From Reticulitermes lucifugus (taxonomy: Eukaryota; Arthropoda; Insecta; Blattodea; Rhinotermitidae): a DNA stretch of 21,752 nt. The DNA lies in contig JAKCWW010000163.1 in assembly GCA_026260175.1 (NCBI GenBank), positions 119,130-140,881 of the forward strand. Direction: 5' to 3'. Positions 9,529 through 19,099 of this stretch are shown here, in pieces (positions within the stretch are counted from its first letter, which is position 1; each line of letters opens with the position of its first letter). The translations under genes were made by a program, and so were the position numbers. The notes below the pieces were generated by a model. It saw only the letters and a list, made by a program, of their open reading frames with translations, searched no databases and was not told where the DNA came from.

Positions 9529-9800
9529 TGGTGGAGCAGTTGGTTGAGGCACTGCGCTACCAGATGGAATGTCGCGGGTTTGATTCCCGATGGAGTCATT
9601 TGGGATTTTTCATTCACCTACTCATTCCTCCCGCACTGTGGCCCTGGGGTCGACTCTGCTTCTAACAGAAATGAGCATCAAGGATATCTCCTGGGGGGTA
9701 AAGGCGGCAGATGCGTAGGGCTGACAACCTTCACGTGCTGATTGTCTAGAAATCCTGGTGGAAACCTCAACTTGTCAAAGCATGTAAAGAGATTGCTTTA
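9529..9800 (+). mobile_element. tRNA-derived SINE, family 2, copy b
   Basis: A tRNA-like head starts near 9529: A-box region GCAGTTGGTTGAGGC at 9536-9550 and B box GGTTTGATTCCC at 9577-9588, with spacing close to that of a tRNA. A body follows with TGGCCCTGGGGTCGAC, CTCCTGGGGGGTAAAGGCGG (9690-9708) and GTAGGGCTGACAACC, shared with copy a and the 15845 relic. The tail GCTTTACCTTTGATTTG resembles a short pyrimidine/A-rich repeat tail. The head keeps a tRNA-like form but runs straight into the SINE body, so a working tRNA gene is unlikely. The 3' edge is approximate. Confidence 0.8.
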
Positions 9801-11310
9801 CCTTTGATTTGCTACATTTGTTTGTGATTCACAGAGTTAAATAACGCTCAAATGAAACTTTCTAAAATAAGTGTTTTAGCCTTCCATTTGGTGAACATAT
9901 TTACTTAAAGAAATTATATTCAAACAGGTACTTTAAAGGAAACAACTCCGTGTCACATCACAGCAATCTGCAATACTCCCACACACTGCCGTGAGAACTT
10001 CAATCAAAACATAATGGCCCTCTATCACATAGGGCTATTTTTACGTATCTGATGTTGATAACTGCATAGCTACAACATAAAAAAATTTTAATTTCAGAAC
10101 ATAGCCATTTTATTTCGTCGCCATCATTCTTATGACTAAACAAGGGAACACGAAAGACATAATATAAAAACTTTTCACACTTGAACGATGCAAATAGCAA
10201 CAGTATCTGGTGCCACTTATGCATTGCAAATTCCGCATTTTCTGTAAGCATAGTATGGGGTAAATAGCACCACTCTTGGTCTTTGTAGTCTCCAGCCTCC
10301 AGGATGTGAATTAATGTCAGCTCCATATATCTCTCTGCTGAAACACATACTGGCGTCACTCGCTTTTATATCTGGCCACAGTTAGGAACACTCAGGATTA
10401 TCCACTTACATTCCAGCATACTAAATTTATAAACTTCCTCTTTCTTCTAGCACTTTGTTTTATTTGTCCATAATCTCAAAATCCTTTATACATCTGTTGA
10501 TCTTTTATGTTCTTACATCCCCAACTTTTCTGCCTGCTTTGTTAACAGATACCCTAACAAAAAATTTCATTTTTAGAAAAGTTCGCATCCATGCGCCATG
10601 CCAGTTACAATCACGGCCGTCTGTCCTTTCACATGAAACAACCCGACAACCTCAGAACAAATTTTCCAGCACAATGAATGGTTCCCGCAAACATGGTAAT
10701 AAAACTTCTGGTTGTATAGGAGTCAGAAATTCTTTAGTAGAAGAGACTGTTAGCATCTCAAGAGGATCTCATTGTAGCTTTCTTCTCATAATGCTTACTT
10801 AGCACGTCAGAAGGAAAACTTAGCTCTAGGGAGAGAAGCAGGTGCAAACCCAGCGTCGATTGTGGTTGCACATCACGACTATAGTTGCTTAATTAACACA
10901 TCCAGGCATAATTCCATTTGCCTTTGTGAGTATTTAACCGATGCTATGGCAGTGCGGTGGATTGATACGGCATATTTTGTGCCAAACCTACAAATGCATA
11001 TCGCCGAACGAACGTTAATTATTTGGAGTTACGTACGTGAGGAGCGCTGAATGTGAAGTCGAGGATTCAGCTTGGACTCCACAGCCATGGTCCGTGATCT
11101 CGAATTCATTAATTAATTTATAATGTGTAATTGGGAAAAATGAATATATGTACCTCATATATATCATAATATTTGCACTTGATTGTGAAAAATGCCTCCA
11201 CTGTGAAGAAAGAGTGCATCAGGGGAACTGACAGCTTAGTTAAAGAGAATCGCATAGGATGCGCGCTCCATGACAGCAAAAGGTTTTGTCTTTTTGGAAA
11301 GGACACTAAA
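9801..11310. other. No recognisable feature
   Basis: Two of the longer open frames in the window lie here (10000-10359 minus and 10455-10802 plus). Neither peptide contains a domain, signal or repeat I recognise, and both are compatible with chance in this composition. No repeat shared with the rest of the window was found. Confidence 0.45.
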
Positions 11311-11314
11311 ATGT

Positions 11315-11380
11315 GATTTGAGGTTCTCACAGCGCTATGAGGATTAAATCGAAACGTCGGTATATACGGCGTCACATTCA
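11315..11380 (+). repeat. R3-related relic with hammerhead 3' half
   Basis: GATTTGAGGTTCTCACAGCG at 11315-11334 matches 18 of 20 bases of the reverse complement near 19299-19318. The alignment continues with a small deletion through AGGATTAAATC and CGGTATATACGGCGT. It also contains ATGAGGA followed by CGAAACGTCGG (11350-11360), a hammerhead core in which the first base is A instead of C and stem II is too short to be convincing. Confidence 0.5.
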
Positions 11381-11389
11381 AGAACACTT

Positions 11390-11812
11390 GTCTACTGACA
11401 TTAAATTTAATTCATGGCAGAAAGCCTACGAAAAGCCCAGAAATAATTCTTCTTGTGCAGACATTGAGTGCTAAACGTGGAAGTATATCTTGTCATGGAA
11501 TTGTTGCCAATTCAAACTCCCTTAAGATATTGCGTACTTCTAAATTGGTCACCTAATGTACGCATACAGTAGCATTGTCCCCCACTTTTACACGGAACCC
11601 CTTCCCACGAAATTTCTAAAAAAAGTTACCAATGCATTTATTGTTACCCTCATGTGTGCTACCAGCCTCACCCACTTCACATGATCTATTTGAAATCATA
11701 ACAAACATGGTGCAGAAATGGGACATGTAATTTTTACCATTCTGTCATTATTTAAATGGTTATTGAATGTACCACATAATCTGTCAATAAAGAGTCTGAA
11801 TTTTCTTCAGGC
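11390..11812. other. No recognisable feature
   Basis: AT-rich sequence with nothing I can identify before the SINE. Confidence 0.45.
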
Positions 11813-11823
11813 AGTATATTGGT

Positions 11824-12081
11824 GACCGATCCCAGTGCCCGCTCGTTCAAAGGCGTGGGTCTGGGGCCGCTCGCTTGCTGGGATTGCTGGTTCGAATCCC
11901 GCCAGGGGCATGAATGTCTCTCGTGAAAGTTGTGTGTTGTCAGGTAGAAGTCTCTGCGTCGGGCTGATCACTCGTCCAGAGGAGTCCTACTGGGTGTGGT
12001 GTGTCTGAGTGTGATCGTGAAGCCTCGATAATGAGGAGACCCTGGCCCACTAGGGGCTGTTGCGCCATGGAAGGAAGAGAA
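11824..12081 (+). mobile_element. tRNA-derived SINE, family 1, copy b, with TSD
   Basis: The head begins ACCGATCCCAGTG and carries a B box GGTTCGAATCCC at 11889-11900. The A-box region is rearranged (CCGCTCGTTCAAAGGCGTGG). The body, GGGCTGATCACTCGTCCAGA, TGTGATCGTGAAGCCTCGAT and the end TGTTGCGCCATGGAAGG, matches copy c closely. It is flanked by AGTATATTGGT (11813-11823) and AGTATAATGGT (12082-12092), an 11-bp duplication with one mismatch, showing retrotransposition by target-primed reverse transcription. The single TSD mismatch and changed A box point to an older copy than c. Confidence 0.9.
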
Positions 12082-12244
12082 AGTATAATGGTATGCTTCG
12101 TATAACTGTTACAGTACAAATCTATTTTTAGCCCATTGGATGTTAATAAAGAAGATTTCCATTGTTCACTGTGGGGTAGGAGATGCATCGATAAAATTTA
12201 TACGCATTAACTTTACTCTCCAAGGTATGTGCGGGGGGACATGA

Positions 12245-12315
12245 TCATTCCCCGTCTTCATGCCTGAGCAAGCTTAAAGAGAGGGATCGATTCTGTTCCC
12301 GAAACGTAGTGTGTT
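12245..12315 (+). repeat. Hammerhead-like relic (3' half and stem II)
   Basis: GGGA (12283-12286) and TCCC (12297-12300) form a hairpin directly before GAAACGTA (12301-12308). That is the GAA, short ACGT helix III and A17 arrangement of the other loci. A CCTGAGCA sequence lies upstream at 12263-12270, too far from stem II, and the usual CTGANGA beside stem II is lost. Identified by resemblance to the better copies only. Confidence 0.35.
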
Positions 12316-12439
12316 GCATTTCAGTAAATGCGGTAGAAAGAGGCCATAATATCAATGAGTTCAGAAGACAACGTGTATTTTATTTTTACTATTTTCCTTC
12401 TGCATAAAGCTATATCCATCTTAAACACTACGGAGTAGA

Positions 12440-12452
12440 CATAAGTTAATTT
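12440..12452 (+). repeat. Target-site duplication, left copy
   Basis: CATAAGTTAATTT is repeated exactly at 12692-12704. The two copies bracket the fold-back element at 12453-12691. Confidence 0.85.
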
Positions 12453-12691
12453 GATTTCAGACTTCCGCCGCAATGTTGATAGAACCTGCGGTCTTCTGGG
12501 GTATTACGCGGCGTCATGTGGTAATAGTTTACCGACGTTTCGGAACAACGTATCGGTCCTATCCTCACGGGTCAAGAGTCCGAGTAGGATCCGACTCTTG
12601 ACCCGTGAGGATGAGACCGATACGTTGTCCTGAAAAATCGGTAAAAAATTACCACACGACGCCGTGCAATGCCCCAGAAGACCGCAGATTT
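12453..12691. mobile_element. 239-bp fold-back element with 13-bp TSD
   Basis: Arms 12486-12580 and 12593-12687 are gap-free inverted repeats of 95 bases with a 12-base loop. The outer 16 bases (CTGCGGTCTTCTGGGG) and the inner 10 pair perfectly, with scattered mismatches between. As RNA it would be one long hairpin. Read in reverse, the left arm holds GTGAGGAT, a possible stem II, CCGAAACGTCGG: a hammerhead with its first core base changed to G. The right arm has the same region decayed to CCTGAAAAATCGG. The unpaired left end, 12463-12482, resembles the 3' half of the 8.6 kb unit (ACTTCCGCCG-AATGTTGA). A 13-bp TSD suggests insertion by target-primed reverse transcription. Confidence 0.8.
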
Positions 12692-12704
12692 CATAAGTTA
12701 ATTT
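12692..12704 (+). repeat. Target-site duplication, right copy
   Basis: Exact repeat of 12440-12452. See the fold-back element between them. Confidence 0.85.
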
Positions 12705-13920
12705 ATTAACTACATTATTTTTGGAAAATTTGCTCAAATTAACGGTAGAAATTTATGGTAATGCTGCAGTGTCTTGCCTGATGCGTCACTCCATCCGCAG
12801 TCGCAATGACAGTGAGTCACAATCGTCTCCAGAAAACACAACTGAGGGGAAGAGAGACAATTAAGAAGATTGAAAGGCCATGAAGATGAACCCACTAACG
12901 AAGCAATGATTTTGCCATAGAACAAGACAAAATCCTCTCTCAAGGTGCTGCAAGAAGCACAATCAACGACGTAATCTGCTTGGGTTGCATTAATCCCTTA
13001 AAGCCTAGTGTTTACTTTGTGTACCGCCAGACTTAATATTAAAGATTTCTACATTCTGCTTACACAGTGTATTAATGTGTTCTGTGTGGTTCTCAGAAAC
13101 TGTGATTTATTTCCCTACATCGCATTAAATGATTAATTTTTGTAAACGAGACGGAGTGTGTTCATTGCGCTGTAAGAGCAGAAATTTTAATTCATGTTAC
13201 ACTTAGTCTCGAAAAACTTAGTCACACATCCAGCAAAACTTGTACGCCAATAACGCGACATACATTACAGAGAAATCGTTTCCGAAAAGGCTGCTCTATG
13301 GCCCTGTATGTCAGTGATTATCAAACACTTGCACTTACGTCTCACCAGTCATTTTGTCAAAATAATGCCACTTCTTTCTGCAGAACGTGCGTATTTACAA
13401 TTACGCGCAACCATCTAACAACAGTTCCTTCTTTGCAAGTCCTAACGCCCCACCTAGCCGACTGTCAAGTCCAAAAGTACTGTAGCAGGTGAATGCCAGG
13501 TTTTGTATTACAATTAGTTCACTCGTTTTTCTTACATATGCTTTATTATCATTTTACGTTGGCAAAACGCAGCTCATTCCGCAATTAATGCAGTGTTAAA
13601 GCAACATAGATCTACTGTTAACGATGGGCGTGTTCGGAACATGAATACGCGGAGTGTGTACGCGTAGGTGCAATATAACTTCCATATGAAAGTATCGCTC
13701 TCTGACAATTAGTCTCCAAATACGTCTTTCAACTCTATTAAAACTGCGAGATTGGAGTTTGTCAGAGTGGTGTTCGCTGAAGCAAAAATTCTTCTGAGCT
13801 GTTATGCTAATTGATGCCTAATTGAGCTATATTTTGTTGTTATATATGGTTGTATTCTGTAAAATTAATGTTTGATTAATAAGTGAAACGGGGTGAATTA
13901 CTTTAAGCACAGAGGCTAAC
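12705..13920. other. No recognisable feature
   Basis: AT-rich sequence with only short, unremarkable open frames. No repeat shared with other parts of the window was recognised. Confidence 0.45.
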
Positions 13921-14139
13921 TGAATTGGTCACATCTTATAATGAAATTGCCTTTTAAAACACGTTACTGGAGGAAAGATAGAAGGGAAAAAATACGAGGA
14001 AGAAAACGTAAGCAGCTATTGAATGACCTTAAGAAATCAATAGGATACTGGAAATTGAAAGAGGAAGCACTAGATCCCACTCTGGAGAACTCGCTTTGGA
14101 AGAGGATATGGAACTGTCGTAAGACAGACTACTGAATGA
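13921..14139 (+). pseudogene. LINE (non-LTR retrotransposon) ORF2, C-terminal end, 5'-truncated
   Basis: The stretch encodes the last 65-70 residues of a LINE reverse-transcriptase protein. It shows GHIL (13927-13938), a basic KIRGRKRKQLLNDLKK segment, YWKLKEEALD (14047-14076), then RTRFGRGYGTVVRQTTE ending at a TGA (14137-14139). I recall this ending from LINE proteins in insects, especially cockroach- and termite-like genomes. It is broken: TAA and TGA occur at 13939-13944, the A-run at 13987-13992 changes the frame, and about two bases are missing near 14082. Only the 3' coding end is present, as expected from incomplete reverse transcription. No poly-A tail or TSD is evident. Whether it is the same family as the endonuclease at 20957 cannot be told from these non-overlapping pieces. 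Confidence 0.75.
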
Positions 14140-14159
14140 TTGACGTCCAGTTTTTGGGG

Positions 14160-14469
14160 GCTAAAAAATTTCAATATGGACACAAGGGGTTATTCGACAG
14201 AATTCCACCGAATTTCTTTGAGAGAACCCAGTATTTAGAGCTGCGGGAAGGTTAGAAACTAAAGTCTTCTAATCTCAAGTTATGCAAGCAGTCATAAATA
14301 AATACAAAGTGAAGCAAAAAATTCTACAAGACTATAATCGCAAGGCGTGAAGATTAATACGGCCTAGTCGAGAGTACAATTTACTCTGACGAATGCACTT
14401 TTCATGTTACTGGCAATGCCATCCCACACAGTGTCCTCGTGTGAGGTACACGAAAGCTAAACTAGTGCT
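14160..14469. other. No recognisable feature
   Basis: This may include LINE 3' untranslated sequence just after the stop, but there is no internal copy to compare it with. Confidence 0.4.
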
Positions 14470-14960
14470 TAGAACACATTCATGCCAGTCCACAATTTAA
14501 TGTGTTCTGTGAGTTGAATTTAAAGGAAATTTAGGTCGTTTTTGTGAAGACACGCCCTCTAAATGAGTTTGTTTATCTCCAAATGCTAGTGAAATTTGTG
14601 TTACCACAAAGCAGCCTTTGTGACGCCAGTGCTTATTTTTCCAGCAAAATGGTATGGGCAGGAACTGAGAGACGGTCTGGAGCACTACTTTACAGAGAGG
14701 TGATTTGGTTCACACTTTGGCCTTCACGGTCACCAGCATTGTCACCGAAGTATTTCTACCTTTTCAATTATGCCAATGATTACATCCAATAACCACCATT
14801 ATCAAGGAATTGAGGTGAACTAAAGAGAGGACCACTGGAGGTGTAGATCAATTCATCGGTGAAGTACTGTAGGAAGTGTGGAAGGATCTTGCCTTTCAAT
14901 GGAATGTTTGCTGTTTGAACTCTGGTGTCCATATTGAAAGCGTGCAGCCCATGAAGTATA
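14470..14960 (+). pseudogene. Tc1/mariner-like DDE transposase, C-terminal relic
   Basis: Fragments of the catalytic domain appear in the right order in shifting frames. NEFVYLQMLVKFVLPQ is at about 14558-14605. FQQNG is at 14639-14653, where the family has FQQDGA-PH. Then come RGDLVHT and WPSRSPALSP at 14718-14747 (family WP-RSPDL-P-DFFLWG). PPL...ELK follows at about 14791-14825, and VWKDL plus a C-rich end with VHIES at about 14876-14945 (family VW...VCRV--G-HIEHL). The second catalytic D is N in FQQNG, and the D of RSPDL is A. At least two frame changes (an extra T near 14716 and another before 14876) and several stops are present. The N-terminal DNA-binding part and terminal repeats were not found. 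Cut-and-paste transposition is the family role; this copy cannot do it. Confidence 0.72.
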
Positions 14961-15370
14961 CAAAGTGTTCCCCTTTAATTTGTCGTGTTGTGATCCTTTC
15001 TTTCACAAATATACGAAACTTACAAACTTTGAAATTGTACATATACTTTACAATAGGCCCGTATAATTCTGTTCTAAGTCGTGTCAGGTGACGTGCAGGG
15101 TAATATATGTAAATGAGGGCTGAATGCGGAATGCAGATAAAAAAATGCCATTCGCTCACTCACTGACGCAATTTTGGTTTTACACAAGACCCTGAACTAA
15201 AATACAGTCATATGAATGTGAATTATAACATTTTTATCAAATATTAATTAAGGGTTTTACCAGTGTTATTTGTTAACATCAAATTGTACATAAGCATGCC
15301 TTAAAATTTAACTATTTTTAGAAGTTTTTTAAAACAATTTTTAAATTTTAGTAATATGCATTGTGTAACA
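14961..15370. other. No recognisable feature
   Basis: Very AT-rich in the second half (15215-15360). Nothing else can be supported. Confidence 0.45.
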
Positions 15371-15420
15371 ATATGACTTTGCAATTGGTCGAAACATGTA
15401 GCCACATATTTATAGTCTAT
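15371..15420 (+). repeat. Hammerhead-like relic (3' half)
   Basis: GACT (15375-15378) and GGTC (15387-15390) can pair just before GAAACATGTA (15391-15400), which gives GAA, self-complementary ACATGT and A17, as in the locus at 1172. The CTGANGA segment is not preserved (AATATGA in its place). Called by resemblance. Confidence 0.35.
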
Positions 15421-15844
15421 AATATAATACATTTAGTTGTGTCGATGACATAAATGAACTATTTTGTAACCTGTACAACACAACGTGATGTCTAAGGTAA
15501 ATTATTTCGTGTATCGCGTACTCTCAAGAGATATATGATTACACTGGCTACTGTAGACTGTCTGAGGTACAGTCGGTTGCATCAGCGTCATGCTACACAC
15601 TGTACAAACAGTTAATAAAACCTGGACACTTAAAGTACAGCCACCCTCGTGACATATCACAGTAACTCCCATTTGAACCCTCGTTAGTTACGTCCATTAA
15701 CCAATAATTACATCGTTGTGACAGAATAGGGCGCAAACGCAGACTTTTTCGAAGACAGTAATGAATCTTCAGATCCCAGACTACGGAAACCTTGAATCGC
15801 CGTATAAATACAAGCACTCCAAGAAAGAGTCTGTGATGGGGTTT
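15421..15844. other. No recognisable feature
   Basis: Intergenic sequence. The 15593-15817 minus-strand frame has no known features. Confidence 0.45.
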
Positions 15845-15945
15845 TTCTGTCCAGTCACCCTACAGAATTACTGGGAAGATTTCCTTAAGGGTAAAGCCGT
15901 TGGAGTGTGAAGCTAATCACTCACCTCAGTCCCATACATATTTAC
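15845..15945 (+). mobile_element. SINE family 2 relic (body only)
   Basis: TACTGGGAAGATTTCCTTAA, GGTAAAGCCGTTGGAGTGTG and AGCTAATCACTCACCTCAG (15870-15931) follow the SINE 2 body order TACTGGGGTT-TCC, GGTAAAGGCGG--GGGGCGT and GGCTGACCACTC with many changes. No tRNA head is seen. An old, degraded copy. Confidence 0.5.
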
Positions 15946-16350
15946 TGCTCTTCATACTCGTACATCCATAAAAGTCCATGGTGTAGTTGTCAAGCAGCAA
16001 GTCAAAACTTGACATGTTTTACGTGTTCTGCCTAACTGCAGACCATTCAAGTAGCACCAGTGGTTGAGTGGCCAAGCATTCCGTCAATATACGATGTTCA
16101 CAGAGTGAACCAAGCATATCACTAAGCCAATCATTTTTGACAGATTCAAGCCCCCTTAAACATTACGAATATATTGTAAAGTCCGACGTTCTTACGTAGG
16201 AGACTTGACTTCTCATACCAGGCTGGTACGTTAACAAACCTCTACAGCGTTTGGTTCGTTGGTTGCTTGTTAGGTTATGCAGCCGTACTGGGATAACTGC
16301 AGAAGTTGTGAAGCAGCGAATCCAATACAGTAAGATGGTGGTTATTAAAG
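15946..16350. other. No recognisable feature
   Basis: A weak tRNA-like stretch at 16061-16155 was considered and rejected. Nothing else can be supported. Confidence 0.4.
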
Positions 16351-16580
16351 TGTGGTGCGCCAACCCCTAGTGGTTCACGAGGCCTTGCAAGTGGGGCCGC
16401 GACATTATTTTTTTCTCCCTTTTGTAAGTTAGAAGGGGAAAATTATTGTAGTGAATGTTTTTAATATTTAAAATATTTGTTGATCTAAAATAATGATGTA
16501 TTACAGTGTTTATCTAACAGTAGTCCGCGAGTTGTGCCTTTGGGCTCCGCGATTTGAGTTCACTTTGGAGAGGGTTTCGC
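16351..16580 (+). mobile_element. Possible DNA-transposon relic
   Basis: GTGGTGCGCCAACCCCTAGT (16352-16371) with TGGTTCACGAGG, and later AGTAGTCCGCGAGTTGTGCC (16520-16539), resemble subterminal stretches I associate with hAT-type elements in arthropods. There is no terminal repeat pair, no TSD and no second copy here, so this is a weak call. Confidence 0.25.
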
Positions 16581-17209
16581 ACAATCAGTCCATTGTACTG
16601 GAAAGATTGAGAGATATTACAGTAGATCGTTCATGAGTAATGCATCGGGAGGTATGTGTGTGGAAGAGGTACAAATCATGAAGCTTCTGATACGTAACGT
16701 TCTGCAGCCCCCCGTTATTTCCTCGCTCTTAGACTTAAACAATTACAAAAACATTCTTCTCAAACCCACCCCTTTAACGTTTTTCCCTTAATGTGGGAAA
16801 TAAGAAATACTTGTGCTTCTACTTATTTCCTTTGAGGCCTAACAGGCAGTGATCAAATTAAACACCAATTACATCTCCGAATTAATCGTACTCTGCAAAA
16901 GTACTGAAAACACTTTCTCTCCTTTTCGGGGTTTATCTCTGTAATTTTAAGAACGCCTGTATACTTTCCTTGCATGTAAAACAGAAAACTCTTTCTTCCT
17001 CACTTCTCTTTGTGCTATCCGTCAAGCTACACATGGAATTTCAATGAAGTTCTTTATGAAACTTTCCGAGTGAATTTTCCTTCGGTCCGTATTGGTCTAA
17101 TATAATTACTGGTTAAACGAAGCGCAGATAGAATCGTACAAAACGCCCCAAGCACGCACACATACATGTGTGTACATATATACATAATTCAGTACTCTAT
17201 CACATTCGG
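16581..17209. other. No recognisable feature
   Basis: Only a CACACATACATGTGTG palindrome with adjoining TA-rich simple sequence near 17157-17188. Confidence 0.45.
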
Positions 17210-17300
17210 CTCAACAATAAACTTCATTAACGCTGTCTGTTGATCCATGTTTCGACTAATACCTGGATATGCTCAGACCATTCTTCAACGTACGTAAATG
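17210..17300 (-). repeat. Hammerhead-like relic
   Basis: On the minus strand: GGTCTGAGCATATCC (17264-17278), then TAGTCGAAACATGG (17244-17257) and, further on, AATGAAGTTTATT near 17217. This is the same order as the better loci: core, helix, GAAAC, then a sequence ending in AATAAA-like bases. The core reads CTGAGCA, with C in place of the essential G8, so it should be inactive. Confidence 0.35.
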
Positions 17301-18811
17301 GTACCCAACATACAACATTTACATGTATTGAAGAAATGCCCGAATATGATTACTAGTCCAAATATAGTACGAAAAATTATCAAGCTATAATATTTTATAT
17401 TATTATATCATGTAAATTGAAAGATAAATAAAGTGAACTTTTGTATAATATACCTTTAGACAATAGTTATATTCTAGGTTAGATTCCTCAACAGTCAGCA
17501 CTGATCATTTGATGCAGTGTACTGTCGTTACTAAACGAAGTACGAGATCTATATTCCCCATGACCTTCTGGTTTTGTTTTGGAGAAGGAAAAGGGAAGAC
17601 CCTTTGTAACTTCGTTATCTTTCCCATTTCGACACGGTTCTGTACTCAGAAGGCTCTATGCTTGCTCTTTATTAGCTTTGTCAACAATGGAGTCTTATAT
17701 ACAGAACAAAATAGAAGCCAATGAATAAAAGCAAAATCGCATAATATCCAGCTGGAAGTTCTACTCCGAAGTCTCTAACAGTACTTTTATTTTATCTCAC
17801 TATCGGTTACAACGTAACACTATTTTGCCATCCTCGTGGGAACCTTACATCAGGCCAGCACCTTGTATCGCACTATATTCCTAAGAATACAAAGTGCTGA
17901 TACTAGTTTGTTTGGTTTCTTCTTTCCAGTGTTATCCGTTGAGTGTCTGAAAGGTTCAACTTCCGATATGAGTATGTGGAACGAATCCTTTTCTTTTCTT
18001 TAAAAAACTGCCGTAATATATCCAACATATCCTACATGAGATAAAACAGATGTATAGGATGTCATAAAAATATAACCTTCAAAATTGTTAAGAATTCTGG
18101 GGTACTGAGACTTTTAAAATTTATATTCTTTGGGAGGATAACGTGGCCAAATAGAAATATTCAAGTATGGACATCTGTAAGTCAGCACAACCAGATGTAA
18201 GTACAAACAAGCAGTTCCTAGCTTAATTTATTATTTTATGTAGCTATATCTAGACATTACAGACCCACACACTTTTATTGTCTGATTATTTATTTCTGTT
18301 AAAGATCTACTTTTATCACTTGAGTACAGACTATATAATTAAGTTATCCGACATAACCTTAAGGTATCCCCTCGTTGTAATTTTAATTTACAAACAATAT
18401 TTCTTACACAGTACATCGGCATTATTTTATTACACTTCCGCACCAAATTTCACCCGCATAGCTATTATAATTTATAATCTATAAACACAAAACCGAAACC
18501 TAAAGATAATCTTCGCACAAACGCCACGTCCTTACTGTACATTATAAAAATTACCTTAGCCAAATTCCCTACGTTTAGCATATTATTAAGATACGTAATT
18601 TCACGACGCTAAATAGCCGTCACTTGTGTTGCACAAATGTCACAAATTCTTGCATTCGTCTCTTATTCCTTCATTGTACGGCAAACTACCACTAATTTTC
18701 TTGCTGACTACAAATTATGTAATCATTTTAGCAACTTTGTAATCCATTTTATAGTAATTTATTTTATTTTACATACTGTACGAAGTGGACAATATCAGAC
18801 CACTCATATTC
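17301..18811. other. Mostly unassigned AT-rich sequence
   Basis: The small open frames at 17509-17724, 18278-18484 and 18637-18822 look like chance in AT-rich DNA. No repeat was recognised. Confidence 0.45.
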
Positions 18812-18839
18812 TACATATATGAATATAACCATATATGTA
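18812..18839. repeat. 10-bp perfect inverted repeat
   Basis: TACATATATG (18812-18821) pairs with CATATATGTA (18830-18839) across 8 bases. It lies 36 bases before the hammerhead-like motif at 18875. Its simple AT composition means it could be chance. Confidence 0.7.
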
Positions 18840-18874
18840 ATAACTATAAGGTCTATGCATAATAATCTCTACGA

Positions 18875-18918
18875 CCTCCTGAAGATGGTGGTTTAAACCA
18901 CCGAAATACGTATAGGGG
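18875..18918 (+). ncRNA. Hammerhead-ribozyme-like motif, complete (HH-2)
   Basis: Every core segment is present. CTGAAGA is at 18879-18885, followed by an extra T. Stem II, 18887-18902, is the exact palindrome GGTGGTTTAAACCACC. GAA is at 18903-18905. Helix III is the exact palindrome ATACGTAT (18906-18913), beginning with conserved A and ending with conserved T. A17 is at 18914. Stem I pairs CCTC (18875-18878) with GGGG (18915-18918), one pair being U-G. Predicted cleavage follows 18914. The helix III palindrome leaves almost no loop, which favours a two-molecule (dimeric) fold, as described for hammerheads in Penelope-like elements. An AATAAA-like sequence follows at 18928. Self-cleavage is inferred. 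Confidence 0.65.
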
Positions 18919-19099
18919 AATTTTAAGAATAAACTATTGTGAAAAAAGTTTATGTGCATTAGTTGGTGTTTAATGAACATATCTCATTTGAAAATGCACG
19001 GTAAATACAACGTTAAGTTCTCTGAACAAGATGTCTAAGCTATTTTCTATAGTGATATAGACCGTATGGAATTCATGGCTTCTGTATTCACAACACGAC

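Noticed and set aside
9529..9600. tRNA gene
   Set aside because: The tRNA-like head runs directly into a SINE body shared with other loci.
10000..10802. Two longer open frames (119 and 115 residues)
   Set aside because: Peptides lack domains or signals and have compositions expected of chance AT-rich translation.
16061..16155. tRNA-like A box (GGTTGAGTGGCC) and B box (AGATTCAAGCCCC)
   Set aside because: The spacing is far too long and no stems can be drawn; at best an old SINE scrap.
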